Shown here: in pieces, positions 17,654-27,186 of the stretch
Numbering within the stretch: position 1 is the stretch's first letter
How the letters are laid out: every line of letters begins with the position of its first letter
DNA from: Nitrincola tapanii
Lineage (GTDB): Bacteria; Pseudomonadota; Gammaproteobacteria; Pseudomonadales; Balneatricaceae
Reading direction: 5' to 3'
DNA length: 64,000 nt
Assembly (NCBI RefSeq): GCF_008368715.1
Contig: NZ_SMRS01000007.1
Coordinates: forward strand, 183,043-247,042
The notes under the pieces: generated by a model
Seen by the model: the letters and a program-made list of their open reading frames with translations, nothing else
The model's database searches: none
Told to the model about the DNA's origin: nothing
Translations under genes and position numbers: made by a program

Positions 17654-18479
17654 CCTTGGCCAGATGGGTCCATTCGGATCGGCAATCAAAAACAAATTTA
17701 TGTGACCTTTTTGGATGTTTAAATGCCAAAGAAACGGCCATGAGTTGTAAGCCGCTGCGGTTTTTATTGTCCTTGCCATAACGTGGATCGCCCATAATCG
17801 GATGCCCAATCGCCTCCAGATGGCGTCGAATCTGGTGGGTGCGCCCTGTTTCCAGTTCTATTTCCAGTTCGCTGATCTGCGCCTCAGGGTCAAATGCTAG
17901 GCGCGTATAACGTGTCAGAGCGGCTTTGCCATCTAAGGGTTGCGAGATTTCGCCGCTGAGAGGTGTTTCGCCGCGAACACGTGCCAGATAACGCTTTTCA
18001 ATCTGTTTTTGCTGAAACATCCGTGACAGTTCGGCTGCCATCGCACCTGTGTGAGCGATTAGCATCAAACCTCGGGTTTCACGATCTAAGCGATGCACCA
18101 AAAAACAAGGGCGCGAGCTCTGCTGCTCGACCCAGCGTAACAAGGAGAGGTGATCACCATACTCATTTCCCTGCGCCATCACACCGGCGGGTTTATACCA
18201 AACGCTCAGCTCAGCGTTCTGCTCTAGGGCGTAGATGCCTTCAGGCAGGCTGCGGCTGAGTAGCTCCGCATCATAAAAAAGTTCCAGCTGATCACCGGCG
18301 AGTAGGACTTCCTGAGCACGGCGTAAGCGCTTGCGCTGCTTGCGTTTGAGCCAGACTGCTCCTTTGTTCATGGCATCTTTGATGCGCGCTTTCGGCAGTT
18401 GGCTTTTTTGACTGAGCAGGTCGGCGGCACGACTTGCGGCCTCTTCAGAGGTGAGGGTGAAGCAAAGCTTAAGCGACAT
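17634..18479 (-). CDS. RluA-family pseudouridine synthase
   Basis: Isomerises uridine to pseudouridine in RNA, probably rRNA or tRNA; about 281 residues. An S4-like N-terminal segment (SQLPKARIKDAMNKGAVWLK ... LAGDQLELFYD) precedes the catalytic domain. The catalytic aspartate lies in HRLDRETRGLMLIAHTG, with QKQIEKRYLARVRG and LETGRTHQIRRHLEAIGHPI matching motifs II and III of the RluA family. Start uncertain: ATG at 18479 (MSLKLCF) fits the fold; an in-frame extension to 18515 is possible. Which of RluA, RluC, RluD or TruC it corresponds to cannot be told. It converges on ftsZ and shares its terminator hairpin. Confidence 0.9.
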   Translation of the reverse strand: MSLKLCFTLTSEEAASRAADLLSQKSQLPKARIKDAMNKGAVWLKRKQRKRLRRAQEVLLAGDQLELFYDAELLSRSLPEGIYALEQNAELSVWYKPAGVMAQGNEYGDHLSLLRWVEQQSSRPCFLVHRLDRETRGLMLIAHTGAMAAELSRMFQQKQIEKRYLARVRGETPLSGEISQPLDGKAALTRYTRLAFDPEAQISELEIELETGRTHQIRRHLEAIGHPIMGDPRYGKDNKNRSGLQLMAVSLAFKHPKRSHKFVFDCRSEWTHLAKEKAVVS

Positions 18480-18570
18480 AAACGAGCCTGTAGAGGAAAA
18501 GATGTATCCAAGCAAAGGACTCCGTATTATAAGGAGCTTTGTTCTTGGCGCCCAGGCAACTTTTTAGCTT

Positions 18571-20373
18571 ATGACTCTTCCTTCACGCTCGTTCCTTGAT
18601 TTTCGCCGTTTTTGGCTATTGATGTTGTTATTTTTGCCACTTTTGCTGACGTTTACCGCCTGGTTTAGTTTGAATCTGGCGAAAGAGGAGGCTCAGGCCC
18701 GTGCGCTGGAGCGGTTAACCCTCTATGCCAGTAGTGTGGAGAGTGCATTGGAGCGTTTTGAGTATCTGCCTTGGATGCTGGCCCAATATCCACCGCTGCA
18801 GGCCGCATTACAGAGTCAAGATGCACAAGCTCTGGCAGAGGTTCAGGCATTTTTATTGGAAACTCGCCAGGTTTCCGGTGCCGATACCCTCTATGTCATG
18901 AATGCTGAAGGCTTGACGCTGGCATCGAGTAATTATCTCGATGCAGGGAGTTTTGTCGGCAGTCGTTATGCCTATCGTCCATATTACCAGGATGCCGTCA
19001 GTCTCGGCCGTGGGGAGTTTTTTGCAATTGGAGCCACGACCGGCCGCCCTGGGTATTTTTTATCACGACGTGTGCAAGATGATTCCGGGCAGTTACTCGG
19101 GGTGGTGGTCGTGAAAGTGGATCTGGAAACTTTGCAGTCGGATTGGCGCTTGGCCGCTGAGGATGTGTTGGTGTTGGATGCCAATCAAGTCGTGGTGTTA
19201 TCCAGCCATCCCGCCTGGAAGTATCGCTCGTTAATGCCTTTAAGCCTGGATCAGCGTTTGCGTATCGATCAGGGACGTCAATTTTCACGCGTCGATATTC
19301 AACCCTTGGGGGAAGCGCAAGATGTGCTGTATCAGGTTGCGACAGGGGAGGCCAGTAGTGATGGGCTTTACCGTTTACAGAGTATTCCCCTCAGTCGTTT
19401 AGGATGGCAGTTGGTTTATGCCATTCCACAACCTCCCCTCTATCGGCAAACCCTTTTGGTGACCAGCTTGGCGCTGGTGATCTATGTCTTGTTACTGACG
19501 GGTTTTGTGGCTTGGCGTGAACGACAAAAACGTATGCAGGAGGCGCTCTTGGCCGAACAGGCGTTACGAGATGCCAATGATCAACTTGAACATCAAGTGA
19601 TGGAGCGAACGGCGCAGCTACAAGAGCGTACACATGTATTGGAAATGACGCAGCGAGATTTGGTACAGGCGGCAAAGTTGGCGTCTTTAGGCACGCTCGC
19701 CGCCGGGGTTGCGCATGAGTTAAACCAGCCGATCAGCGCGATTCGCACTTACAGTGCAACGGCCGCTAAGCTGTTACAGAGACAGCAAACCGAGGCGCTT
19801 CCCGAGGTGTTGGAAAAGATCACACAATTAACCCAGCGTATGGGGCAGATCACCCAACAAATGCGCGTTTTTGTGCCCAATCAACAGGTGACATTAACCG
19901 CCGTGGATTGGGTACAACGTATTGGGCTGGTGTTGGAGCAACTACAACCCGGTTTGAGCCAGGGCAGGGTGTGTGTCAATTGGCAGCCACCTGATCGGGC
20001 ATGGATCTGGGGTGATGCCACTCGGTTAGAGCAAATTCTGGTGAATCTGCTCAACAATGCCTTGGATGCACTAAAAGCAACGGCCCAGCCACAACTAAAT
20101 CTTCTTCTGCGACCGGAAAAAAAGGGTTGGTGCTTACGCATTGAAGATAATGGTGTGGGCTTGCAGCCTGAGCAGTTAGACCGTTTGTTTGATCCTTTTT
20201 ACTCGACTAAGGGGGTTGGCGAGGGGATGGGGCTAGGGTTATTTATCTGTTATGGATTGGTACAGGATCTCGGTGGGCAGATTCGTGCCGAAGCCCTGGC
20301 GCAAGGCGCGGCCTTTGAACTCTGGTTACCCGCTGCCGAGGAATCGTTTGAGGGAGTTGAAAATGAGCGTTGA
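18571..20373 (+). CDS. DctB-like sensor histidine kinase
   Basis: Membrane sensor kinase, 600 residues. Transmembrane helix about 12-32, a periplasmic double-Cache domain (about 33-290; GSRYAYRPYYQDAVSLGRGEF and GRPGYFLSRRV are typical of DctB), and a second transmembrane helix near 293-315. A coiled-coil linker follows, then the HisKA helix with phospho-His about 382 in GVAHELNQPISAIRTYS. The ATPase has an N box LVNLLNNALDAL, then DNGVGL and GVGEGMGLGLFICYGL. DctB of rhizobia senses C4-dicarboxylates; the ligand here may be the TRAP substrate. Overlaps its response regulator by 11 bp and lies upstream of the TRAP genes. Confidence 0.92.
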   Translation: MTLPSRSFLDFRRFWLLMLLFLPLLLTFTAWFSLNLAKEEAQARALERLTLYASSVESALERFEYLPWMLAQYPPLQAALQSQDAQALAEVQAFLLETRQVSGADTLYVMNAEGLTLASSNYLDAGSFVGSRYAYRPYYQDAVSLGRGEFFAIGATTGRPGYFLSRRVQDDSGQLLGVVVVKVDLETLQSDWRLAAEDVLVLDANQVVVLSSHPAWKYRSLMPLSLDQRLRIDQGRQFSRVDIQPLGEAQDVLYQVATGEASSDGLYRLQSIPLSRLGWQLVYAIPQPPLYRQTLLVTSLALVIYVLLLTGFVAWRERQKRMQEALLAEQALRDANDQLEHQVMERTAQLQERTHVLEMTQRDLVQAAKLASLGTLAAGVAHELNQPISAIRTYSATAAKLLQRQQTEALPEVLEKITQLTQRMGQITQQMRVFVPNQQVTLTAVDWVQRIGLVLEQLQPGLSQGRVCVNWQPPDRAWIWGDATRLEQILVNLLNNALDALKATAQPQLNLLLRPEKKGWCLRIEDNGVGLQPEQLDRLFDPFYSTKGVGEGMGLGLFICYGLVQDLGGQIRAEALAQGAAFELWLPAAEESFEGVENER

Positions 20374-21727
20374 GCAGGCTTTGCCTTTGAATGCCGTGGC
20401 TTTGATCGATGATGATCCTGCTGTATTGGAAGCGACGGGTCAGTGGTTGCAGCTTTCGGGTTTTGTGGTCAGTACCTGGTCTGACCCGCAACAGGCGTTA
20501 CAGGAGCTACCTGCCGAGTTTCCAGGTGTGGTGGTGAGTGATATTCGTATGCCTAACATGGACGGGTTGGCCTTGATGCAGGCGTTACAGGCCAAAAGTC
20601 CAGGGCTCCCGGTACTGCTGATGACTGGCCATGCAGATATCCCTCTGGCTGTAACGGCGATGCGCCAAGGGGCGTGGGATTTTTTGGAAAAGCCTTATGA
20701 TCCTGAGCGTTTGGAGGAGTCGGTACAGCGGGCACTGCAGCTGCGCAGTTTGCAATGGGAAAACGCAGCCTTAAAAGCCCAGATGGTAGATCCTGTGAGC
20801 AAGCGTTTGCTTGGACAAAGTTCGGCGATTTTGCATCTGCGTCAGCAGATCCAGCGTCTAGCGCGAACGGCTACGCCGGTGCTGATTCTGGGTGAAACCG
20901 GTGCCGGTAAAGAAGTGGTGGCGCGAGCACTGCATGAGGCGAGTGCTCGAGCCCAACAACCCTTTGTCGCAATTAACTGCGGTGCTTTGGCGCGTGAATT
21001 GATCGAGTCAGAACTCTTTGGGCATCAGAAGGGTGCGTTTACCGGAGCCGCGACCTCGCGCGCCGGTAAGCTGGAACATGCCAGTGGCGGGACGCTGTTT
21101 TTGGATGAGATTGAATCCATGCCGTTGGACGCACAAGTGAAACTCTTGCGTGCTCTACAAGAGCAAGAGATAGAACGACTCGGCAGTAATCAGCCGATCA
21201 AAGTGGATTTGCGTGTGATCGCGGCCACAAAGGTGGATTTACTCAAGCTGGCTGAGCAAGGGCAGTTTCGTGAAGATCTGTATTATCGTTTAGCGGTCGC
21301 GGAACTGTCACTACCGCCCCTGCGTGAGCGGCAACAAGATATTCTGTTGTTGTTTCAGCACTTTGCTTTGCAAGCGGCTGAAGTACATGAGATGCCTTTA
21401 GAAGCGCTGCCTGCAGGGCTGGCGGCTGCATTATTGCAGCATCCTTGGCGTGGTAATGTGCGTGAGCTGCGTAATGCTGCCACACGTTATGTTTTAGGAC
21501 TGGAGCCGATTGCAACCGAAGTCGACAGGGCATCGAAACACTTAGCCGAGCAGTTGGCCGAGGTGGAGAAGGCGCTGATCGCTCAGTCGCTGCAGCGTCA
21601 TCAGGGTCATATCCAGGCTGTGATGGAGGAGTTGGGTCTGCCGCGTCGCACTCTAAATCAAAAAATGCTGCGCCATGGCTTGCGTCGTGATCTTATACTA
21701 AAGTATAGTGATCTTTCAGAAGAGTGA
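20363..21727 (+). CDS. DctD/NtrC-type sigma-54 response regulator
   Basis: 454-residue transcription activator. Receiver domain (about 10-125) with phospho-Asp about 60 in VVVSDIRMPNMDG. AAA+ domain with Walker A GETGAGKE, the sigma-54-contacting GAFTGA loop (residues 224-229), and Walker B GTLFLDEIE. C-terminal Fis-type helix-turn-helix (HIQAVMEELGLPRRTLNQKM). A longer frame begins at 20252, but ATG 20363 has GGGAG upstream and starts the receiver correctly. It must act with RpoN; the obvious target is the -24/-12 promoter at 21867-21883. Confidence 0.94.
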   Translation: MSVEQALPLNAVALIDDDPAVLEATGQWLQLSGFVVSTWSDPQQALQELPAEFPGVVVSDIRMPNMDGLALMQALQAKSPGLPVLLMTGHADIPLAVTAMRQGAWDFLEKPYDPERLEESVQRALQLRSLQWENAALKAQMVDPVSKRLLGQSSAILHLRQQIQRLARTATPVLILGETGAGKEVVARALHEASARAQQPFVAINCGALARELIESELFGHQKGAFTGAATSRAGKLEHASGGTLFLDEIESMPLDAQVKLLRALQEQEIERLGSNQPIKVDLRVIAATKVDLLKLAEQGQFREDLYYRLAVAELSLPPLRERQQDILLLFQHFALQAAEVHEMPLEALPAGLAAALLQHPWRGNVRELRNAATRYVLGLEPIATEVDRASKHLAEQLAEVEKALIAQSLQRHQGHIQAVMEELGLPRRTLNQKMLRHGLRRDLILKYSDLSEE

Positions 21728-21743
21728 TTTGTGAGCGTAAACC

Positions 21744-21777
21744 AGCCGATGCCCCCTTTAGGTATCGGCTTTTTTTT
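21744..21777 (+). terminator. Terminator of the two-component operon
   Basis: AGCCGATGCC pairs with GGTATCGGCT (one G-T pair) around CCCTTTA and runs into eight T. It separates the regulator genes from the TRAP genes. Confidence 0.9.
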
Positions 21778-21866
21778 GCTCATCCTTCCCGATTTTTCCT
21801 CTAAATCCTGCTAGACATACCGCTTGGTTTCTCTCTAGGCTGCATAAACCCTAGCTTTTCTTCAGC

Positions 21867-21883
21867 TTGGCAAAGCCTTTGCT
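21867..21883 (+). promoter_or_regulatory. Sigma-54 (-24/-12) promoter of the TRAP operon
   Basis: TTGGCAAAGCCTTTGCT: the invariant GG (21869-21870) and GC (21881-21882) are separated by exactly 10 nt, and the flanking bases match TGGCA-N5-TTGC. Predicted start of transcription is near 21894, about 85 nt before the TAXI gene. A CTAGG-N10-CCTAG dyad at 21835-21854 lies just upstream, but it is closer than usual for an activator site. Confidence 0.8.
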
Positions 21884-21978
21884 ATTACGCATCACAACGC
21901 TAGGTGATGGCAGCCTGCGTTGGGAATGACCTCATTCTCAAAACAATAAAATCCGGTTAACCGGTGAGGAAATAGCAA

Positions 21979-22998
21979 ATGAAGATGTCAAAGCGCACAC
22001 TGATTAAATCCGCTATCACGCTGGCTCTGGCTTCGAGCCTCGGCTTGTCGGCTAGCGTTAGCGCACAACAAAATGCCTCCTACATTATGGCAACGGCCAC
22101 TACCGGGGGAACCTTCTATCCCGTGGGTGTGGCTCTCGCCACCTTGGTGAAAGTAAAACTTGAACCCACGGCGGGGATCAGTCTGTCGGCGATCAGCTCT
22201 GCTGGCTCTGGAGAAAATCTAAAGTTGATGGATGAAAAACAGGTGCAGTTTTCCATTCTTCAAGGATTGTATGCAGGCTGGGCTTGGACGGGCACCGGTG
22301 ATGTGCCTAAACAATATGAGAACATCCGTTCCGTTAGTATGCTGTGGGAGAATGTTGAGCACTTTGTGCTGCACAACCGCCATGTCACGACAGGAACCAT
22401 CACCGATATTGGTGAGATGGGTAACAGCGGTTTCTCCATCGGTGCACGTAACTCCGGTACCGAGGGTTCCGGTCGTCATATTTTGAGTGCGGTGGGGATC
22501 GATCCAGATCAGCTGAATCTTGCTTATATGGGATATGGTCCCAGTGCTGAGGCGATGCAGAACGGTAATATTCGTGGCATGAATATCCCCGCCGGTGCGC
22601 CCGCTGCCGCCGTCACGCATGCCTATGCGAATATGGCGCGTGATATTCGGGTACTGGATTTTACCGATGCGCAGATCGCTCAGGTGAATGCGGACTTTGA
22701 GCTTTGGAACCGTTTTGTGATTCCAGCGGGCACCTATCCGGGGCAGACTCAAGCGATCAACACTATTTCTCAGCCCAATATCCTGACCGTGAACGCGGAT
22801 GTGCCAGAGGAGCATGTCTATCAAATCACCAAGGCGATGTATGAGAACCTTCCTTTCCTGAATAACATCCATCCTGCCACTCGCGATATGGCATTAGAAA
22901 AAGCCATCGCGGGTTTGCCTTTGCCTTTGCATCCAGGTGCGGCGCGCTATTTCGCGGAGCAGGGGATTGAGATTCCTGAGCGCCTCCTAGCGGATTAA
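21979..22998 (+). CDS. TAXI-family TRAP transporter solute-binding protein
   Basis: Periplasmic substrate-binding protein, 339 residues. Signal peptide about 1-29 (basic start, then ITLALASSLGLSASVSA). The mature protein begins with the TAXI signature ATATTGGTFYPVGVALATLV, followed by GSGENLKLMDEKQVQFSILQG and FSIGARNSGTEGSGRHILSAVGI. TAXI proteins deliver carboxylate or amino-acid-like ligands to fused TRAP permeases. Good ribosome site (GAGGAA). First gene after the sigma-54 promoter, with the permease 77 nt downstream. Substrate unknown. Confidence 0.94.
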   Translation: MKMSKRTLIKSAITLALASSLGLSASVSAQQNASYIMATATTGGTFYPVGVALATLVKVKLEPTAGISLSAISSAGSGENLKLMDEKQVQFSILQGLYAGWAWTGTGDVPKQYENIRSVSMLWENVEHFVLHNRHVTTGTITDIGEMGNSGFSIGARNSGTEGSGRHILSAVGIDPDQLNLAYMGYGPSAEAMQNGNIRGMNIPAGAPAAAVTHAYANMARDIRVLDFTDAQIAQVNADFELWNRFVIPAGTYPGQTQAINTISQPNILTVNADVPEEHVYQITKAMYENLPFLNNIHPATRDMALEKAIAGLPLPLHPGAARYFAEQGIEIPERLLAD

Positions 22999-23075
22999 GT
23001 TCGGAGAGAGCCGTCGGCAGCTTCCTGTCGGCGGTTTCTGTTTTACCTGAAACGCCTCAATTAGGGTGACTGATC

Positions 23076-25217
23076 ATGAATACTCAAGTGGATACTTCTT
23101 CCGTACGCGATGAAGAGGCGCAAGCTGCGCCGGAGCGCGATCAACATCCGCTTCTTGGTCCTGTTATTTTTGGCTTATCAGCGCTGGTGGCGCTGTGGCA
23201 TCTTTACACCAATACCTTGGGAACGGTTTCCGAACTCTGGAACAGTGTGATTCACTTTGCTTGTTTTGGTTTGCTGGCGGCGTTGACTCTGCCGGCTTGG
23301 CGCAGCTCGCGTGCCAGCACGCAACGCTGGATACTGGGGTTGGATCTGCTGTTGGGTGTGGCAGCCGTCGCCTGTGCGCTGTATCTCATTTTATTTGAAG
23401 ATGATCTCTATGCACGCGGGGTGGTCTTTAATACTTGGGACTGGGTATTCTCCATTCTAGCGATAGGTTTAGTCCTAGAGTTTGCACGGCGTGCGACAGG
23501 TTGGTTTATTCCAGTGCTGGCCTTAGTCGCACTGACATATGTGCCGCTTTGGGGCAGTTGGGTGGGCGGTATTTTTCATTTCCCCGGCTTATCTTGGGAA
23601 ACCACGCTTTACCGTAGTTTTATCGCCGGTGAGGGTATGTTGGGGTCGATCGCGAATATCTCCTGGTCCTATGTGTTTATGTTTATCCTGTTTGGTGCGT
23701 TTTTACTGCGCTCCGGAGCGGGTGAATTTATTATCGAGTTGGCGCGTGCAGTGGCCGGGCGTTTTATCGGTGGCCCAGGATTGGTCGCGGTGTTTAGTTC
23801 AGGTTTGATGGGCTCGGTGTCTGGCTCATCTGTAGCCAATACAGTATCGACTGGAGTCATTACGATCCCCTTGATGCGTAAGGCTGGTTTTCCCCCTAAG
23901 TTTGCCGCAGGTGTTGAAGCGGCAGCCTCGACCGGTGGGCAATTGATGCCACCCATTATGGGAGCCGGTGCTTTTATTATGGCGTCCTACACACAGCTGC
24001 CTTACCTCACCATCATTGCTTATGCCGCCTTACCTGCACTCTTGTACTTCTTATCAGTCGGATTTTTTGTGCGGGTCGAGGCGCGTCGTTCAGGCGTGCA
24101 GCAGGTTGATGCCAATCCGCCTAAGGCTTTAGACGTATTTAAGCGCGGTTGGCACTGTCTGTTACCAATTCTGGTGCTGGTGGCGGTATTGATTGCTGGG
24201 TTCACACCCACCTATGCCGCGGGTGTGGCGATTCTTTCTGTGATTGCAGCATCCTGGTTGTCTAGCCAGCCGATGAAGCCTAAGGATGTGCTCCAGGCTT
24301 TGGTTCTCGGGACGCGTAATATGATCAGTACTGCGATCTTGCTGTTGACCGTGGGGCTGATTGTGAATGTCGTGTCCACAACAGGGATCGGTAATACCTT
24401 TTCCTTGTTGGTGACGGACTGGGCCGGTGGTTCTCTTTTGATCACCCTGGTCTTGATTGCTTTAGCATCTTTGATTCTCGGGATGGGGTTGCCGGTGACA
24501 GCGGCATATATTGTGCTGGCGACCTTATCCGCTCCGGCACTGTATATTCTGATTGCAGAAAGTCAGTTACTGGCCTTGCTCATGGCCGGTGATCTTCCGC
24601 AGCAAGCCCAGGCAATTTTTATGCTGGCGGCACCTGAGTCCTTAAGCCTATTAAGCGCTCCGATGGATCGTGAAACTGCGCAGATGCTTTTGGCCGCTGT
24701 GCCGGCTGATTTTCGAGGAACGCTGTTGGATCAGGCCTTGTCCGCGCAAGTGCTGGCGATGGCTTTGCTTTCAGCCCACATGATTATTTTCTGGTTGTCA
24801 CAGGATTCTAATGTGACACCGCCTGTCTGCTTGACCGCCTTTGCCGCAGCTGCCATTGCTAAAACACCGCCGATGGCCACCGGTTTTATGGCTTGGAAAA
24901 TCTCTAAGGGCTTGTACATTATCCCCTTACTGTTTGCCTATACGCAGTTGATTGGTGGAACTCAGTGGCAGATGTGGAGCATCTTCTTCTTCTCGGTCTT
25001 TGGCATCTATGCGCTCATCGCGGCGATGGAGGGGTATTTGGAACATGCCTTAAACTGGCCGATGCGTGCGGTGATGCTGCTGTTGGGTTTGGCCATGCTC
25101 TGGCCTCATGGCCTGCTTTGGTTGGATGCGTTAGGCTTGCTGGTGTTCTTGGCTTTGTTGGTCCACAGCTACCGCTTGAACCCACCCAGCTTAGTGCTTA
25201 AACCTGGCTTAGCATGA
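23076..25217 (+). CDS. Fused TRAP transporter permease (small plus large subunits)
   Basis: Inner-membrane permease, 713 residues, combining the 4-helix Q-like and 12-helix M-like parts as is normal for TAXI systems. N-terminal cytosolic tail (about 1-25) then many membrane segments. The large-subunit core shows SGLMGSVSGSSVANTVSTGV and AAASTGGQLMPPIMGAGAFI, and later DSNVTPPVCLTAFAAAAIAK, all typical of the DctM superfamily. Na+-coupled secondary transport is the family norm. Its stop overlaps the start of the TauE-like gene (ATGA), so the three genes form one operon. Confidence 0.95.
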   Translation: MNTQVDTSSVRDEEAQAAPERDQHPLLGPVIFGLSALVALWHLYTNTLGTVSELWNSVIHFACFGLLAALTLPAWRSSRASTQRWILGLDLLLGVAAVACALYLILFEDDLYARGVVFNTWDWVFSILAIGLVLEFARRATGWFIPVLALVALTYVPLWGSWVGGIFHFPGLSWETTLYRSFIAGEGMLGSIANISWSYVFMFILFGAFLLRSGAGEFIIELARAVAGRFIGGPGLVAVFSSGLMGSVSGSSVANTVSTGVITIPLMRKAGFPPKFAAGVEAAASTGGQLMPPIMGAGAFIMASYTQLPYLTIIAYAALPALLYFLSVGFFVRVEARRSGVQQVDANPPKALDVFKRGWHCLLPILVLVAVLIAGFTPTYAAGVAILSVIAASWLSSQPMKPKDVLQALVLGTRNMISTAILLLTVGLIVNVVSTTGIGNTFSLLVTDWAGGSLLITLVLIALASLILGMGLPVTAAYIVLATLSAPALYILIAESQLLALLMAGDLPQQAQAIFMLAAPESLSLLSAPMDRETAQMLLAAVPADFRGTLLDQALSAQVLAMALLSAHMIIFWLSQDSNVTPPVCLTAFAAAAIAKTPPMATGFMAWKISKGLYIIPLLFAYTQLIGGTQWQMWSIFFFSVFGIYALIAAMEGYLEHALNWPMRAVMLLLGLAMLWPHGLLWLDALGLLVFLALLVHSYRLNPPSLVLKPGLA

Positions 25218-25972
25218 GCGTAGAGCAAGGGATACTGCTTCTGCTGGTTGGTGTGCTGACTGGCTTCATGAATGTGCTTTCGGCAGGGGGGTCGATGATT
25301 ACCTTGCCGTTGCTCATGTTTATGGGGCTGGATAGTGCGACGGCCAATGGCAGTAATCGTGTGGGCATCGTGATGCAAAACACCACTGCGGTGTGGCGTT
25401 TTCATCGATCTGGCTACTGTGATTGGACGCTCGCACTGACATTAGCCATACCGGCAGTTGTCGGGGCGCTTTTCGGAGCCTGGTTAGCCACCCTCACCTC
25501 AGAGGCGGTTTTTCAGTGGATTCTGATACTGGTGATGTTGGTCAGTAGTGTGATGATGCTACTGCCCCAGCCGAAGGAGCAGGTAACACACCCTCTGGAT
25601 AAAGAGCATCTAAGTTGGCCGGTGTATCTGGCTATGCTGTTGATAGGGATCTACGGGGGCTTTATTCAGGTCGCGGTGGGTCTTCTGTTTATTGTCATTC
25701 TCTATCGTGTACTCAAAGTTGACTTGATTCAAGTCAATGTTCTGAAGGTGTTGATCGTACTGGTCTATATGGTGCCCGCACTGCTGGTATTTATCTACGC
25801 AGGTCATGTGGCTTGGTCTTACGGTTTGACGCTGGCGCTTGGCAGTATGCTGGGTGCGTATGGGGCGGCACGTGTGACTTTAAGTCCTTCGGGGAGTGTG
25901 TGGATTCAGCGTTTAAGTCTTGCAGTAATTGCGCTGATTTTGGTCAAGCTGATTTGGGATCTACTGGATTAG
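25214..25972 (+). CDS. TauE/SafE (TSUP) family membrane protein
   Basis: 252-residue membrane protein with about eight helices. The family repeat motif appears in each half: GFMNVLSAGGSMITLPLLM near the N-terminus and GIYGGFIQVAVGLLFIVIL near 140. The TSUP family includes sulfite exporters (TauE) and transporters for sulfur-containing anions. Four-base overlap with the TRAP permease suggests co-expression and linked function; an organosulfur substrate for the TRAP system, with export of a sulfur anion, is an inference. A hairpin at 25993-26025 ends the operon. Confidence 0.88.
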   Translation: MSVEQGILLLLVGVLTGFMNVLSAGGSMITLPLLMFMGLDSATANGSNRVGIVMQNTTAVWRFHRSGYCDWTLALTLAIPAVVGALFGAWLATLTSEAVFQWILILVMLVSSVMMLLPQPKEQVTHPLDKEHLSWPVYLAMLLIGIYGGFIQVAVGLLFIVILYRVLKVDLIQVNVLKVLIVLVYMVPALLVFIYAGHVAWSYGLTLALGSMLGAYGAARVTLSPSGSVWIQRLSLAVIALILVKLIWDLLD

Positions 25973-25992
25973 TTCAGCTTTGCTAAAACTTT

Positions 25993-26025
25993 CAAGGACG
26001 TAGCGGAGGTTCCGCTGCGCCCTTG
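25993..26025. terminator. Hairpin between convergent genes
   Basis: CAAGG...CCTTG outer and AGCGGA...TCCGCT inner pairs with small bulges form an extended hairpin between the TauE-like gene and folE2. No U-run follows. It may serve both strands. Confidence 0.5.
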
Positions 26026-26044
26026 GCGGATTTGGACGCTAGAC

Positions 26045-26989
26045 TCAGCGCTGCAATAGAGGGGTATAACCGCCCGCAATACCTTTGCTGACTACGGCCA
26101 CCGCATCATGGTCGTGCAGACTTTCATGATGTTCGACCCGTACCCAGAAATCCTGGTAGGTGCTGTCTTGATTTAGGGCCGATTTCAAACGTCTGGCCGC
26201 ATCCTCACAAAACATCATATTTTCACCGTTTAAACGCGCAAACTCTTGCTCATCTTCACGCTTCACGGCTGTCTGTACCGGTGTTTTCAGTGCCGCTTCG
26301 ATGGCATCAATCAATCCGACGATCGGGAGTAGGGAGGTTTGAACATCCAATTTGACCCAAGTGCGGGCGTAACTGCGTTGACTGTGTGGGGTGGCGACAC
26401 TGCCACGCTCTGAACGTAACCAGGCCTCGACTTGTTCACGACTGATCTGGTCGCTGCTGGCAAAGTCATCACGAAATGCCTGCTGTAACAGCTGACGTGA
26501 CAGCGCGGCCGAACAAGGACAGGTTGAGGAGTAGGGCACAGTGACGCTGATTTCTAAGCATTTATCCTGTTGCAGGCGTGAGGCTTGAATAATCGTAGGA
26601 TAGGGTTTCCAGCCACTGAACTCACTTTTCAACGCCGGACGATTGAGAGGGTAGTCAAAGCGCAGTTGCACAATCGCGGATTCACTGATCCCTTCATGGC
26701 TGGCACAGATGGCATCCAGCAGCGCATTTAAGGAGTGTCCGGTCAGGGTTTCTTCTTCGGCAAAACGATTGAGCAGAAGATAGAGGCGTGACATGTGGAT
26801 GCCTTTCACTTCCGGATTAGCGACATCAACATGGATATCCAGATGCGCAACAACCGCTTGGGTTTGCCCCGGTGCCTGTTGTACACGCAGGGGGAGTGAG
26901 ATCTGGCTCATACCAACCCAGTCCAGCGTTTCGCGGGTGATCGGGCGGGCGGTGGCGGCGATGTCAGGCATCTCCAGTTTGGCGTTCAT
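26045..26989 (-). CDS. folE2: GTP cyclohydrolase I type B (FolE2)
   Basis: Converts GTP to dihydroneopterin triphosphate at the start of folate (and queuosine) synthesis, using a less zinc-restricted metal site than FolE. 314 residues. The catalytic cysteine lies in YSSTCPCSAALSRQ (about 157-159), followed by HSQRSYARTWVKLD and EDAARRLKSAL. ATG 26989 is chosen because GAGG lies about 6 nt upstream; ATGs at 26992 and 27001 and a longer frame to 27031 are possible. FolE2 is often Zur-controlled in genomes with both enzymes; I saw no clear Zur box upstream. Confidence 0.93.
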   Translation of the reverse strand: MNAKLEMPDIAATARPITRETLDWVGMSQISLPLRVQQAPGQTQAVVAHLDIHVDVANPEVKGIHMSRLYLLLNRFAEEETLTGHSLNALLDAICASHEGISESAIVQLRFDYPLNRPALKSEFSGWKPYPTIIQASRLQQDKCLEISVTVPYSSTCPCSAALSRQLLQQAFRDDFASSDQISREQVEAWLRSERGSVATPHSQRSYARTWVKLDVQTSLLPIVGLIDAIEAALKTPVQTAVKREDEQEFARLNGENMMFCEDAARRLKSALNQDSTYQDFWVRVEHHESLHDHDAVAVVSKGIAGGYTPLLQR

Positions 26990-27186
26990 CATCGGCCTCA
27001 TAACTCTGCAGGGATCTTGCGAAGAAAGCACTTACGTAGATGCAGGTGCGTCAGATCAAACGGCATATTATCAGCTCTTTGTACCGATATTTCAAAAAAA
27101 TAATTTATCGACAGAATAAAAAAATAAAACCAGAACATTACTGTCCTGGTTTTATCCTGCTCTTTTATAGGGGTATAGACGGTGGT

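Noticed and set aside
22219..22872. Minus-strand frame of 217 codons
   Set aside because: Opposite the TAXI binding-protein gene; His/Thr/Ile-rich composition with no recognisable domain.
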